A model generated the notes under the pieces. The model saw only the letters and a list, made by a program, of their open reading frames with translations. It ran no database searches and was not told the DNA's origin. Positions 1-6,711 of a stretch of 8,003 nucleotides of DNA are shown piece by piece (the first letter of the stretch is position 1; each line of letters begins with the position of its first letter). The stretch comes from a bacterium (GTDB lineage: Bacteria; Actinomycetota; Acidimicrobiia; Acidimicrobiales; CATQHL01). The DNA lies in the NCBI GenBank assembly GCA_026713745.1, contig JAPONU010000498.1:1-8003 (forward strand), in the 5' to 3' direction. The translations under genes and the position numbers were made by a program.

Positions 1-141
1 ATCCTGCGCGGCAGCCCCACCACTCACGCCCGCCTCGAGGCGTGCCCGGTGGTGGTCCCGCTGCCGGACCCGCCGGCGTTCGGGCTGTTCAAGCTGCAGG
101 CCATGATGGAGGAGTCGCACTTCGCCGAGGTGGCGGGCTAG
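1..141 (+). CDS. C-terminal fragment of an unrecognised protein
   Basis: Frame 1 is open from the first base to a TAG stop at 139-141 and gives the last 46 residues of a protein whose start lies outside the window. The visible part includes the runs VVVPLPDPPAFGLFKLQ and MMEESHFAEVAG at the C-terminus. Codon use is the same GC-rich style as the downstream genes, which supports real coding. I do not recognise a family from so short a tail, and there is no obvious membrane segment. It lies on the same strand as the hydrolase operon, 132 bases upstream of the longer hydrolase start, so it could be an earlier gene of the same pathway. The intervening gap and C-rich tract make co-transcription uncertain. 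Confidence 0.6.
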   Translation: MLRGSPTTHARLEACPVVVPLPDPPAFGLFKLQAMMEESHFAEVAG

Positions 142-152
142 CGGCGAGCCTC

Positions 153-192
153 GCCCCCCCGCCCCCGCCCCCGCCCCCGGTCCCGGTCCCGG
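153..192 (-). repeat. C-rich / G-rich short tandem tract (GCCCCC)n and (TCCCGG)2, possible G-quadruplex on the minus strand
   Basis: The + strand reads one long C run followed by three GCCCCC units (161-178), then GG and two TCCCGG units (181-192). Read on the minus strand this gives six successive G runs of 3 to 7 bases, separated by loops of one to three bases, which matches the general G-quadruplex pattern. It lies between the stop of the upstream gene and the M24 gene, outside any convincing coding region. A low-complexity slippage tract is the minimal explanation; a structural or transcriptional role is inference. Confidence 0.6.
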
Positions 193-273
193 CTCTGCGA
201 TGACTGCCGCACCGCCCGGCCCGGCGCCGTCGACGCGCTGTCGCCCGATCCGACCACCGGGCCCGGTCTGCCG

Positions 274-1515
274 ATGACCCGGCATCTCGGACCGGCCTCG
301 GGCTATGCCAGGGGGCCGTTCGCGGTCGACTGGGAGGAGCGCTACGACATGCCGCGGCTGCGGCGGGAGCGGGTGGCCGCCGCCCAGCGCGAGCTGACCG
401 CCAGCGGCCTCGACGGCCTGATGGTCTGGAAGGACGAGAACGTCCGCTACCTCACCTCGCTGCGGGCGCAGCTCATCGCCGGCAAGACGATGGCGCTGAA
501 CGGGGCCCTGCTGCTGCCCGCCGACGAACCGGTGCTGCTCTGCTCCGGCGGCGAGATCGACAAGGCCCGGGCAAACATGCCGTGGATCGCCGAGGCCCAC
601 GCCATCCCGATCATGGAGCAGGCCGAACTGGTGGACGGTTTCGTGGCCGCCATCCTGCGGCCGATCCTGTCCGAGCGGGGCCTCGACAGCGGGCGTCTGG
701 GGGTGGACGCCGGCAACGTGTCGTTCATCGACGCCATGCGCCGGCACCTTCCGGACCTGGAACTCGTCGACGGCGACACCGTCATGCAGCAGGCCCGGCT
801 CATCAAGACCGACACCGAGATCGCCATCATCGCCGAGGCATGCGCCATCGGCGACGCCGTCACGCAGCGGGCCCTGGACGAGACCCGCGCCGGGCGGCGC
901 GAGCTGGAGGTGGGCGGCGACGCCATGCAGACGCTGTTCCACCTCGGCGGGGAGATGGCGCACGTCATCACGCCGTTCGTGGCGTCCGGCGAGCACATGT
1001 CGCCCCCGCACCGCCTGGCCACCGACAAGCTGATGCGCAACAGCGACCTCTGCTTCATCGACATCGGCGCCATGTGGAACGGCTACTTCGCCGACATCGG
1101 CCGGACCACGATCATCGGGCGCCCCAACCGGCGCCAGCAGGAGATCTACACCGCCGTCTACCGGGGGCTCATGGCGGGGATCGACAGGATGCGGCCCGGC
1201 TGCACCACCGCGGAGGCCTCCGACGCCATCGTGGAGGTCATCGGTGAGTGCGGGTTGGCGGAGCACCTGTTCAGCCTGTTCATCGGCCACGGCATCGGCG
1301 TGGGGGCCAACGAACCTCCCTACATCGGCGAGAACATGCCGGGCGCCACCGACACCAAGTTCCGCCCGGGCATGGTGTTCGCGGTGGAGCCGCTGGTGTG
1401 GGTGCCCGACGTGCCGGGGGGCGGCGGTGTGCGGATCGAGGACATGGTGCTGGTGACCGACGGGGATCCCGTCGTGCTCTCCCGGGTGGAGTACGAGGAA
1501 AGGCTGCTGCTATGA
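274..1515 (+). CDS. M24-family metallohydrolase (creatinase / Xaa-Pro peptidase-like)
   Basis: This is a 413-residue cytoplasmic enzyme with the two-part layout of the family: a creatinase-type N-terminal domain (about 30-165) and a pita-bread catalytic domain (about 175-408). All five expected metal ligands are visible: D263 (FIDIG), D274 (FADIGRT), H339 (FIGHGIG), E372 (AVEPL) and E389 (VRIEDM). It should therefore bind two metal ions and be active. Known members hydrolyse Xaa-Pro peptides, creatine or ectoine, or cleave DMSP (DddP), so the fold does not fix the substrate. The start is ambiguous. ATG 274 has no clear ribosome site. An in-frame ATG at 349 follows GGGAGGAG with 9 bases between, but that start would remove the stretch VDWEERYD, which resembles what I recall from the N-termini of relatives. 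The stop overlaps the next gene as ATGA, implying translational coupling. Confidence 0.88.
   Translation: MTRHLGPASGYARGPFAVDWEERYDMPRLRRERVAAAQRELTASGLDGLMVWKDENVRYLTSLRAQLIAGKTMALNGALLLPADEPVLLCSGGEIDKARANMPWIAEAHAIPIMEQAELVDGFVAAILRPILSERGLDSGRLGVDAGNVSFIDAMRRHLPDLELVDGDTVMQQARLIKTDTEIAIIAEACAIGDAVTQRALDETRAGRRELEVGGDAMQTLFHLGGEMAHVITPFVASGEHMSPPHRLATDKLMRNSDLCFIDIGAMWNGYFADIGRTTIIGRPNRRQQEIYTAVYRGLMAGIDRMRPGCTTAEASDAIVEVIGECGLAEHLFSLFIGHGIGVGANEPPYIGENMPGATDTKFRPGMVFAVEPLVWVPDVPGGGGVRIEDMVLVTDGDPVVLSRVEYEERLLL
332..339 (+). promoter_or_regulatory. Strong Shine-Dalgarno-like site before an internal ATG of the M24 gene
   Basis: GGGAGGAG lies 9 bases before the in-frame ATG at 349-351 and is the best ribosome-site match near the gene start. 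It may mark the true start (giving 388 residues), a second start, or simply the codons for Trp-Glu-Glu-Arg, a stretch that seems conserved in relatives. The sequence alone does not settle this. Confidence 0.35.
1495..1503 (+). promoter_or_regulatory. Ribosome binding site of the Gfo/Idh/MocA gene
   Basis: GAGGAAAGG lies within the last codons of the M24 gene, 8 bases before the ATG at 1512. It fixes that start, which forms an ATGA overlap with the upstream stop. An open frame extends upstream as far as 1248, but only inside the M24 gene. Confidence 0.7.
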
Positions 1516-2513
1516 GCGATTCGAACGAGCCGGTCCGGCTGGGGGTCGTCGGCCTGGGCTGGTGGGGCGGCGAACTCGCCGACGCCGCGGCCCGCAGCGG
1601 CGCAGCCGAGGTGGTGGCGTGCTACGCCCGCACCGAGTCGGCGCGGCTCGCCTTCGCCGCCGAGCGCGGCTGCCGGGCGGCGACGTCGCTTGGGGACCTG
1701 ATCACCGCCGACGACGTGGAAGGCGTCATCCTGGCGACGCCGCACAGCATCCACGGCGATCAGATCCGCGAGGTGGCGGCCGCCGGGAAGGCTGTCCTGG
1801 TCGACAAGCCGTTCACGTTGAGCACCACCGATGGGCGGAGCGCCGTGGCCGCCGCGGCGGACGCCGGCACCGTGCTGATGGTGGGCCACCAGCGGCGGCG
1901 CCTGGCCGCGGTGCGTCGCATCCGGGCGCTGGTCGACGAGGGAACTCTGGGTACACCGCTGCTGGCCACGTCGGTCTTCGCTGTGGGCCGCGGTTTCCCG
2001 GCCACCTGGCGTTCCTCCCGGGACGAGAGCCCGCTGGGCGGCATGACCGGGCTGGGTGTCCACATGATCGACACCTTCCACTATCTCGTCGGACCCATCC
2101 GGAGGGTGAGTGCCTTCAGCAACGGAGTCCTTGCCGGTGAACCCCTCGACCACGCCACCGGGCTGCTGTTCGAGTTCACCTCCGGCGCCGTCGGGAACCT
2201 GGTGACCTCCCACTACACCCCGGTCACCGAGGAGTTGTGCATCTTCGGTTCTGTAGCTTCGGCGTCCAGCCACAACGAGGGGTCCCGCCTGTTCACCCAG
2301 CAGCGGGGCGAGATGGATCGCAACGAGGTGCCGCTGGAGGAGATCGACGCCCTCGCCGAGCAGCTCGCCGAGTTCGCGGGAGCCGTAAGGGGAACGAGCG
2401 TCCCCGAGACCGACGGCGAGGTGGGCCTGGCGGTGATCGCCGTGCTCGAAGCCGCCGTGGCGTCGGTCGAACGCGGCGAGGCGGTCGCCGTGGCCGAGTT
2501 CGCGGGCGACTAG
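1512..2513 (+). CDS. Gfo/Idh/MocA-family NAD(P)-dependent oxidoreductase
   Basis: This 333-residue dehydrogenase is of normal length for the family. The N-terminal Rossmann domain (about 8-125) opens with GVVGLGWWG, giving the G14-x-G16-x-x-G19 dinucleotide motif. It continues with ILATPHSIH (73-81) and VDKPF, the family's EKP motif with catalytic K99. The C-terminal alpha/beta domain (about 130-325) holds GLGVHMID with H184 and D187 at the active-site position. The aspartate normally four residues before that histidine (D172/H176 in Bacillus inositol dehydrogenase) appears as G180. Members oxidise or reduce sugars, inositols, amino sugars and related polyols using bound NAD(P); the substrate here is unknown. 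The ATGA overlap with the M24 gene and good ribosome site indicate co-expression. The kinase gene follows after 50 bases. Confidence 0.9.
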   Translation: MSDSNEPVRLGVVGLGWWGGELADAAARSGAAEVVACYARTESARLAFAAERGCRAATSLGDLITADDVEGVILATPHSIHGDQIREVAAAGKAVLVDKPFTLSTTDGRSAVAAAADAGTVLMVGHQRRRLAAVRRIRALVDEGTLGTPLLATSVFAVGRGFPATWRSSRDESPLGGMTGLGVHMIDTFHYLVGPIRRVSAFSNGVLAGEPLDHATGLLFEFTSGAVGNLVTSHYTPVTEELCIFGSVASASSHNEGSRLFTQQRGEMDRNEVPLEEIDALAEQLAEFAGAVRGTSVPETDGEVGLAVIAVLEAAVASVERGEAVAVAEFAGD

Positions 2514-2563
2514 CAGGAGCGGCGGGCGCGGGCGGCTGCGTCGCCGAAGCGAGGGGGGCGAGC

Positions 2564-3748
2564 ATGGACTCCACACCGGCGATTCCCGCCGGCAGTGCCG
2601 AGGTCACACCGGGCTGGGTGCGGCAGGCGTTCGCTGCGGGAGGGCGTGCCGATATCCCTACTGTGGAGGACGTCGACGTGGAGCAGGTGGGTGTGGGGAT
2701 CGGCCACGTGGGGGAGTCGCTGCGCTGCCGCCTGACCTACGCCGGCGACGCCCCCGCCGCCCCGGCGACCGTCGTCGTGAAGCTGCACTCCTCGCATCCC
2801 GAGACCGACAAGCTGGCCCGGCGGGTGCGGCTCTACAGGCGGGAGTGCGCCTTCTACCAACTCCTGTCGCATCACGCCCCAATCCGCTCGCCGATCCTCT
2901 ACTACGGCGACTACGAACGCCGCAGCAACAGGCTTGTGCTCGTGCTCGAGGACCTCGGTGGGATGGGTCGGGTCGACGAGATCGAGGGCGCCAACTCGGA
3001 GCAGGCGATGAGCGTCGTCCGGGCGATCGCCCGGTTCCACGCCTACTCGTGGAACAAGACCGGCACCGCGCCGTACATCGACATCTTCGACTCGCTGGAT
3101 CCGAAGTGGCGGCCGCCGGTGCAACTCATCTACCTGGCGTCGCTGCGGCGCACCTTCGAGGTGTTCGGCGACCACTTCTCCCAGCACATGCAGCGCATCA
3201 CCGAGACGCTCGGCTGGAGGGCCGCTGACTACATGGGCGACCTCGCCACCGGCCCGCGGGCCTTCGGCCACGGCGACTACCGGTTGGACAACATGTTCTT
3301 CGGCCCCGGGCCCGACGATCTGGCCGTGATCGACTGGCAGGTCTGCGGCGGCAACAACCCCCTCGGCGATGTGGCCTACTTCCTCGGCGGCAGCCTGCCG
3401 GTCGAGGTGCGGCGGAGCATCGAGCGGGGCGCCATCGCCGAGTACCACGACACCCTCGGTCGGGAGGGCGTCGAGGGGATCGGCCTCGAGGACTGCTGGC
3501 GGCTCTACCGCCAGAACATGTTCGTCCGGATGCTCGTCATCGTCATCAGCGCCGGGGGTCTCGACATCTCGAACGAGCGCAGCGTCCGCCTCCTGGGGCT
3601 CGGCCTGGACCGGACGCTGGCGGCCCTCGAGGATCTCGAAGCCGAAGAGTTCCTCCCGGACCGCCGGCGGCTATTCGGTCCGTCGTGGGCGTTCTCGACG
3701 GCCTCCCGGTGCGCCTACGGGGCGTCGAAGCGGCTGCGCAAATCCTGA
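2564..3748 (+). CDS. APH-fold small-molecule kinase (phosphotransferase, ecdysteroid-kinase-like)
   Basis: This 394-residue protein has the aminoglycoside-phosphotransferase / choline-kinase fold. A glycine-rich loop (GVGIGHVGES, 43-52) is followed by ATP-binding K73 in VVVKLHS and a helix-C type E94 in YRRE. The hinge is LVLVLEDLGG (124-133), the catalytic loop is HGDYRLDN (H236, D238, N243), and the metal-binding DWQ has D257. All kinase residues are therefore present. The HGDYRLDNMFF and IDWQ wording fits the subgroup loosely related to ecdysteroid and acyl-associated kinases more than classical antibiotic resistance enzymes. The substrate is probably a hydroxylated small molecule, possibly the product of the neighbouring dehydrogenase (inference). 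The ATG is preceded by AGGGGGG at suitable distance; the open frame upstream of it lies in the preceding gene. It is last in the apparent operon. Confidence 0.87.
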   Translation: MDSTPAIPAGSAEVTPGWVRQAFAAGGRADIPTVEDVDVEQVGVGIGHVGESLRCRLTYAGDAPAAPATVVVKLHSSHPETDKLARRVRLYRRECAFYQLLSHHAPIRSPILYYGDYERRSNRLVLVLEDLGGMGRVDEIEGANSEQAMSVVRAIARFHAYSWNKTGTAPYIDIFDSLDPKWRPPVQLIYLASLRRTFEVFGDHFSQHMQRITETLGWRAADYMGDLATGPRAFGHGDYRLDNMFFGPGPDDLAVIDWQVCGGNNPLGDVAYFLGGSLPVEVRRSIERGAIAEYHDTLGREGVEGIGLEDCWRLYRQNMFVRMLVIVISAGGLDISNERSVRLLGLGLDRTLAALEDLEAEEFLPDRRRLFGPSWAFSTASRCAYGASKRLRKS

Positions 3749-3814
3749 GCACCTGCGCCGGTTCTGCCTCCGGGGGCGCTGATCACAGGCAGTAGTGTCC
3801 GCGCAGCGGTCGGC

Positions 3815-3823
3815 AGGGAGGAG
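3815..3823 (+). promoter_or_regulatory. Ribosome binding site deciding the GTG start of the S-layer-type protein
   Basis: AGGGAGGAG ends 5 bases before GTG 3829. It supports the GTG start, which is immediately followed by a signal-peptide-like N-terminus. A TAGTGT at 3793-3798 could be a -10 element, but no -35 is visible, so no promoter is called. Confidence 0.65.
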
Positions 3824-3828
3824 AGCGC

Positions 3829-5898
3829 GTGGTTCGCCGTTTGGGCGGTCTGGTGGTTGTCGTGATCATCGCGAGCGTCGTGGCCGCGGCGCCGGTGGCG
3901 GGTCAGGACGCCGGCGCGCCGGCGACGACTGCGCTCGCCGTGGACGCCTCCCCGGACGAGCCGGATGACGCGGACGGGGCCCACAAGCCGGCGATCGACG
4001 AGCTCTTCGCGGAGGGACTCTTCGACGGCACGCTCTGCGGTGACGGCAGGTTCTGCCCGGACGAGCCGGTGAAGCGCTCGACGGTGGCGGTGTGGCTCGT
4101 ACGCGCCCTCGGCGACGACCCTGGCGCCGTGAGCGCCTCCCGATTTGCCGACGTGGACGCCGGGACGTGGTGGGCGCGTTTCGTCGAACGCCTCGCAGCG
4201 TTGGAGGTGGCCACCGGCTGCGAGGGGGATCCGCTCCGTTACTGCCCCGACTCTGCGGTGACGCGCGGCGAAGTGGCGACGCTGCTGGTGCGCGCCTTCG
4301 ACATCGAGGCAGCCCCCTCGGTGGGCTACTCCGATATTGCGGGCTACGCCCACGAGGCCGACATCGACGCGTTGGCGACCGCCCGGATCGCCGCCGGCTG
4401 CGAGACCGCCCCGCTGCGCTTCTGCCCCGGCGACGAGGTGACGCGAGGGGAGTTGGCCACCCTCCTGGCGCGTGCCCTCGGTCTCGTTCCCTTGGCCGTG
4501 GAGTTCAGTTGGTCGTTGCCGTCGCACTGCTACCGCCATCCGCGGTACGACCCGCACGCCGCTCCCGAAGCGGGCTGTCCGGTGTGGTGGAGCCATCTCC
4601 TGGACCTGGCGCCCTCGCCCGAGGGGATCACCGTCGCCGAGATGCAGGCCCGCCTGGCGGCAGCACTGCCCAACTATGCGCCGAAGCCCAGCGACCGGTT
4701 GCACCGGCTCTCCGGTTCTGCGCGCGAGGTCATCGCGGCCACGTTGGTCAGGCTGGCGGGGGAGGATCCCCCAACGTTGGCCAGGGTCCGCACCATCTCC
4801 GCAGACCCCGACCTATGCCGCGGCTACCGCGCCTGCGCTGTGCGCTACGGCATCAACTTCACATGGGCGCGCGGAGTAGAGGGGTGGATGTGGACCGTCA
4901 ACACCGTCGTCCATGAGTGGATGCACCTTCGTGACTACGGCACTGCCCCGGGTACCGGCAACTCCCTGTTGTGGTGCGACCGGATGGTTGAGCGCCTCAG
5001 CTTGGCGGAGTCCACGGGCCGGCTCGTGACGCACATGGCGCTGCTGGAGGCCGCCGGCCCGGCACATCATGCTCCCGTTGTGTCGGGCCCGGGATGTGCC
5101 GGCGCGCTGATTGCCCGCTTCGCCCCCGAGATCCGCAGCCACGACCGGCCCCGCAAGATCCTGGAATTGTCGGCGAACGCCCAGACCCAGGCCTGGATGC
5201 GCCGCGGCTTCGCCTCGCCCGAGGCCCGCTGGTGGGCGGCGGAAGCCGCCGCCGGATATCCCACCGAGACGCGGCCGCTCGAGCAGCCCTTGCCGCAGGG
5301 CCCGCTGCCCGAGCCGCCCGGCGAGCCATCGGAGTCCGACGAGCCGGACGACTGCAACGACGGGATTCACGACCACCCCTACCGCGAGGGTGTCAGGCAC
5401 TATCACCGCGGCGGGCTCGACCCTCACGCCCATGACCGGTGGCACGTACTCGTCGACGGTGTGGCCGTCCCCGCCGGCCTCGCCCGCTCGGAGGGCGGCT
5501 ACTGCGAGTACCCCGACGGGAAGCGCGCCATCAACGGCTACACCCTCGGCACCAGCGCCGGCGAAGCCATCTCGTCCGTGTCCTACCGGACGTATGCACC
5601 CGACGGGAAGTGGTACTACGCCGAGAGCCCCAACTGCGTCGACATCGCCACCCCCGGCCATCCCAGACACGATCCCTCCGTCGGAGGCGGCTCAGCGGCC
5701 CGCCAACGGGTGTGCGACGACGAGACCGAGCACGTCTGGTTCAACTGCGAGTCGTCCACTTCGCCGACCCGTTGCCCCGACGAGGACGGGTTCGCCGACG
5801 GCGAGTACGAAGGCGACTGGGTGGCGTGCGGCGAACGCCACTCCCACGGCCACTACCAGGAGATCTGCCGGGCGACCACCGGCGAGCCGCTTTCCTGA
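3829..5898 (+). CDS. Secreted S-layer-homology-repeat protein with HEXXH metallopeptidase-like domain
   Basis: This is a 689-residue exported protein. A signal peptide (about 1-25) has paired arginines, a Val/Ile/Ala core and a likely cut near APVAG-QD. Three S-layer-homology-like repeats follow (about 53-95, 106-157, 167-218), spaced 60-61 residues. Each has a cysteine pair (C70/C76, C131/C139, C191/C199), and the last two end VTRGE(V/L)ATLL. Such repeats usually attach proteins to the cell wall. The middle region (about 225-480) holds VVHEWMH (H362, E363, H366), the zinc-binding and catalytic motif of gluzincin-type peptidases. E446 in LELSANAQ is a possible third ligand. A Pro/Glu linker (485-507) leads to a Cys/His-rich C-terminal region with HDH, HYH, HAHD and HSHGH clusters. 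Total cysteines are 20, an even number consistent with disulfides outside the cell. I do not recognise the central or C-terminal families; peptidase activity is inferred. Confidence 0.85.
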   Translation: MVRRLGGLVVVVIIASVVAAAPVAGQDAGAPATTALAVDASPDEPDDADGAHKPAIDELFAEGLFDGTLCGDGRFCPDEPVKRSTVAVWLVRALGDDPGAVSASRFADVDAGTWWARFVERLAALEVATGCEGDPLRYCPDSAVTRGEVATLLVRAFDIEAAPSVGYSDIAGYAHEADIDALATARIAAGCETAPLRFCPGDEVTRGELATLLARALGLVPLAVEFSWSLPSHCYRHPRYDPHAAPEAGCPVWWSHLLDLAPSPEGITVAEMQARLAAALPNYAPKPSDRLHRLSGSAREVIAATLVRLAGEDPPTLARVRTISADPDLCRGYRACAVRYGINFTWARGVEGWMWTVNTVVHEWMHLRDYGTAPGTGNSLLWCDRMVERLSLAESTGRLVTHMALLEAAGPAHHAPVVSGPGCAGALIARFAPEIRSHDRPRKILELSANAQTQAWMRRGFASPEARWWAAEAAAGYPTETRPLEQPLPQGPLPEPPGEPSESDEPDDCNDGIHDHPYREGVRHYHRGGLDPHAHDRWHVLVDGVAVPAGLARSEGGYCEYPDGKRAINGYTLGTSAGEAISSVSYRTYAPDGKWYYAESPNCVDIATPGHPRHDPSVGGGSAARQRVCDDETEHVWFNCESSTSPTRCPDEDGFADGEYEGDWVACGERHSHGHYQEICRATTGEPLS

Positions 5899-5942
5899 AC
5901 CGAACCGATCAGCCCGCGCCCGCGGCCCGCAAGCCGGCGGGC

Positions 5943-5973
5943 GAGCACCCCGAGGCTAGCCGGCGGGGTGTTC
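5943..5973. terminator. Hairpin between convergent genes, candidate bidirectional terminator
   Basis: CACCCCG (5946-5952) pairs perfectly with CGGGGTG (5964-5970) around an 11-base loop that itself contains GGCTAGCC. In + strand RNA the stem extends outward to 10 pairs with one G-U. There is no T run on either side, so it is at best a GC-type terminator. A second small inverted repeat, GCCCGC/GCGGGC (5925-5930, 5937-5942), lies just upstream. Placement between two converging genes, overlapping the last bases of the TetR gene, supports the role. Confidence 0.4.
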
Positions 5974-6583
5974 AGCCGGTGGTTGCGGGGATCTCGACGG
6001 TTGCGATGAGGCCGTTGAGGAGCAGGCGGAGGGTGGCCTGGTGGTGGTCGGCGGGCCGCCCTGCCTCGACGGCTTCAGCGGTGAGGGGGAACTTGTCGTG
6101 GCGGTCGTTGATCTCAACGTCGGTCTCGGTGTTGAGCGCTGCGCCGATGCAGTAGTCGTCGATGGCGAACAGGAAGCGCGCCGAGTCCTCGGGGGACAGT
6201 CCTGCGCCTCGCAGGCGTTCGTGCATCCGCTCGTAGTAGGTGAGCGAGGGGTCGGTTCGGGCCGGCCTCGTCGCGAGGACCACGATCATGTTGGGGTGGC
6301 GTTGCACCGCCTCGAGGAAGGCGAGCGTGCCCCGGTACACCGCCTCGGTCCAGTCGGGATGGTCGAGGACGGTGAGGTCCACTCCTGCGAGGACCCGCGC
6401 GTTCAGCAACTCGAGCAGTTCGTCGCGGCTGTGCACGTGGTTGTATAGCGACGCCTGGCCGACGCCGAGCCGCTTGGCGATCGCGCGCGTCGTCAGGGCG
6501 TCGATACCGCTCTCGTCGACGATGGCCATGGCGGCGTCGACGATCATCTCCCTCGACAGCAGCGGTTCGGAGGGGCGGCCCAC
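5972..6583 (-). CDS. TetR-family transcriptional repressor
   Basis: This 203-residue DNA-binding regulator has an N-terminal three-helix domain (about 10-57). Its helix-turn-helix reads LTTRAIAKRLGVGQASLYNHV (30-50), with the typical LYNHV recognition-helix end. The remaining 140 residues are the variable ligand-binding and dimerisation domain, rich in helices and ending ATVEIPATTG. The opening MGRPSEPLLSRE is also typical of the family. The start is GTG (6583) without a ribosome site. A TAGCAT six bases upstream suggests a leaderless transcript beginning at the GTG. It is divergent from a PotA-like importer operon whose promoter contains a perfect palindrome, so it is probably the repressor of that operon and may respond to the transported compound or a metabolite. 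The inducer cannot be told from sequence. Length is normal and no damage is visible. Confidence 0.9.
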   Translation of the reverse strand: MGRPSEPLLSREMIVDAAMAIVDESGIDALTTRAIAKRLGVGQASLYNHVHSRDELLELLNARVLAGVDLTVLDHPDWTEAVYRGTLAFLEAVQRHPNMIVVLATRPARTDPSLTYYERMHERLRGAGLSPEDSARFLFAIDDYCIGAALNTETDVEINDRHDKFPLTAEAVEAGRPADHHQATLRLLLNGLIATVEIPATTG

Positions 6584-6589
6584 GGCGCA

Positions 6590-6595
6590 ATGCTA
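6590..6595 (-). promoter_or_regulatory. -10-like element for the TetR gene (leaderless start)
   Basis: On the minus strand, TAGCAT fits the TAnnnT pattern of actinobacterial promoters. Exactly six bases separate it from the GTG start, so the first transcribed base would coincide with the start codon. No convincing -35 is seen. Confidence 0.4.
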
Positions 6596-6674
6596 CGGGC
6601 CGCGACGGCGCCCCACCGGCACAGGAGTGCGGGCGCCCACCAGTGGCGCGTTCGGGCGCAGGCCTGCCCATCGC

Positions 6675-6703
6675 TTGAATAACGATCAGTGATCGTTTAT
6701 TGT
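6675..6703 (+). promoter_or_regulatory. Promoter of the polyamine-type ABC importer operon
   Basis: TTGAAT (6675-6680, four of six bases as in TTGACA) and TATTGT (6698-6703, four of six as in TATAAT) are separated by exactly 17 bases. The predicted start of transcription falls at about 6710-6712, at or next to the ATG at 6712, giving a leaderless or almost leaderless message. This region is AT-rich compared with its surroundings. Confidence 0.65.
6681..6697. promoter_or_regulatory. Palindromic operator, probable TetR-protein binding site
   Basis: AACGATCA-G-TGATCGTT is a perfect inverted repeat with 8-base arms around one central base, the size and form expected of a TetR-family operator. 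It fills the whole spacer between the -35 and -10 elements, so a bound dimer would block RNA polymerase. Binding by the divergent TetR protein is inferred from position. Confidence 0.72.
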
Positions 6704-6711
6704 GGGGGCTG

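Noticed and set aside
1248..1511. Upstream in-frame extension of the Gfo/Idh/MocA frame
   Set aside because: It is fully within the M24 gene in another frame and encodes Arg/Gly/Ala-rich sequence without family similarity; ATG 1512 has a good ribosome site.
2564..3748. Aminoglycoside resistance gene
   Set aside because: The kinase fold is right, but the motif wording fits a metabolic small-molecule kinase, and the operon context is metabolic rather than mobile or resistance-linked.
3749..3828. Possible terminator or promoter between the kinase and the S-layer-type gene
   Set aside because: The best stem (GCGCC/GGCGC) is only five pairs, and the TAGTGT has no -35 partner; neither is strong enough to call.
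4741..4780. Inverted repeats ACGTTGG ... GGGGG-AGGAT-CCCCC ... CCAACGT inside the S-layer-type gene
   Set aside because: It lies in the middle of a well-supported coding region (residues about 305-317), with no sign of an internal promoter or terminator role; probably chance in GC-rich coding DNA.
6540..6546. ACGATCA, resembling a half-site of the operator, also at 6282-6288
   Set aside because: Both copies are single half-sites encoding Met-Ile-Val type codons within the TetR gene, without a matching inverted partner.
6700..6711. TTG at 6700 as an earlier start of the PotA-like gene
   Set aside because: It lies inside the -10 element and adds only four residues (MWGL) not expected at the family N-terminus.
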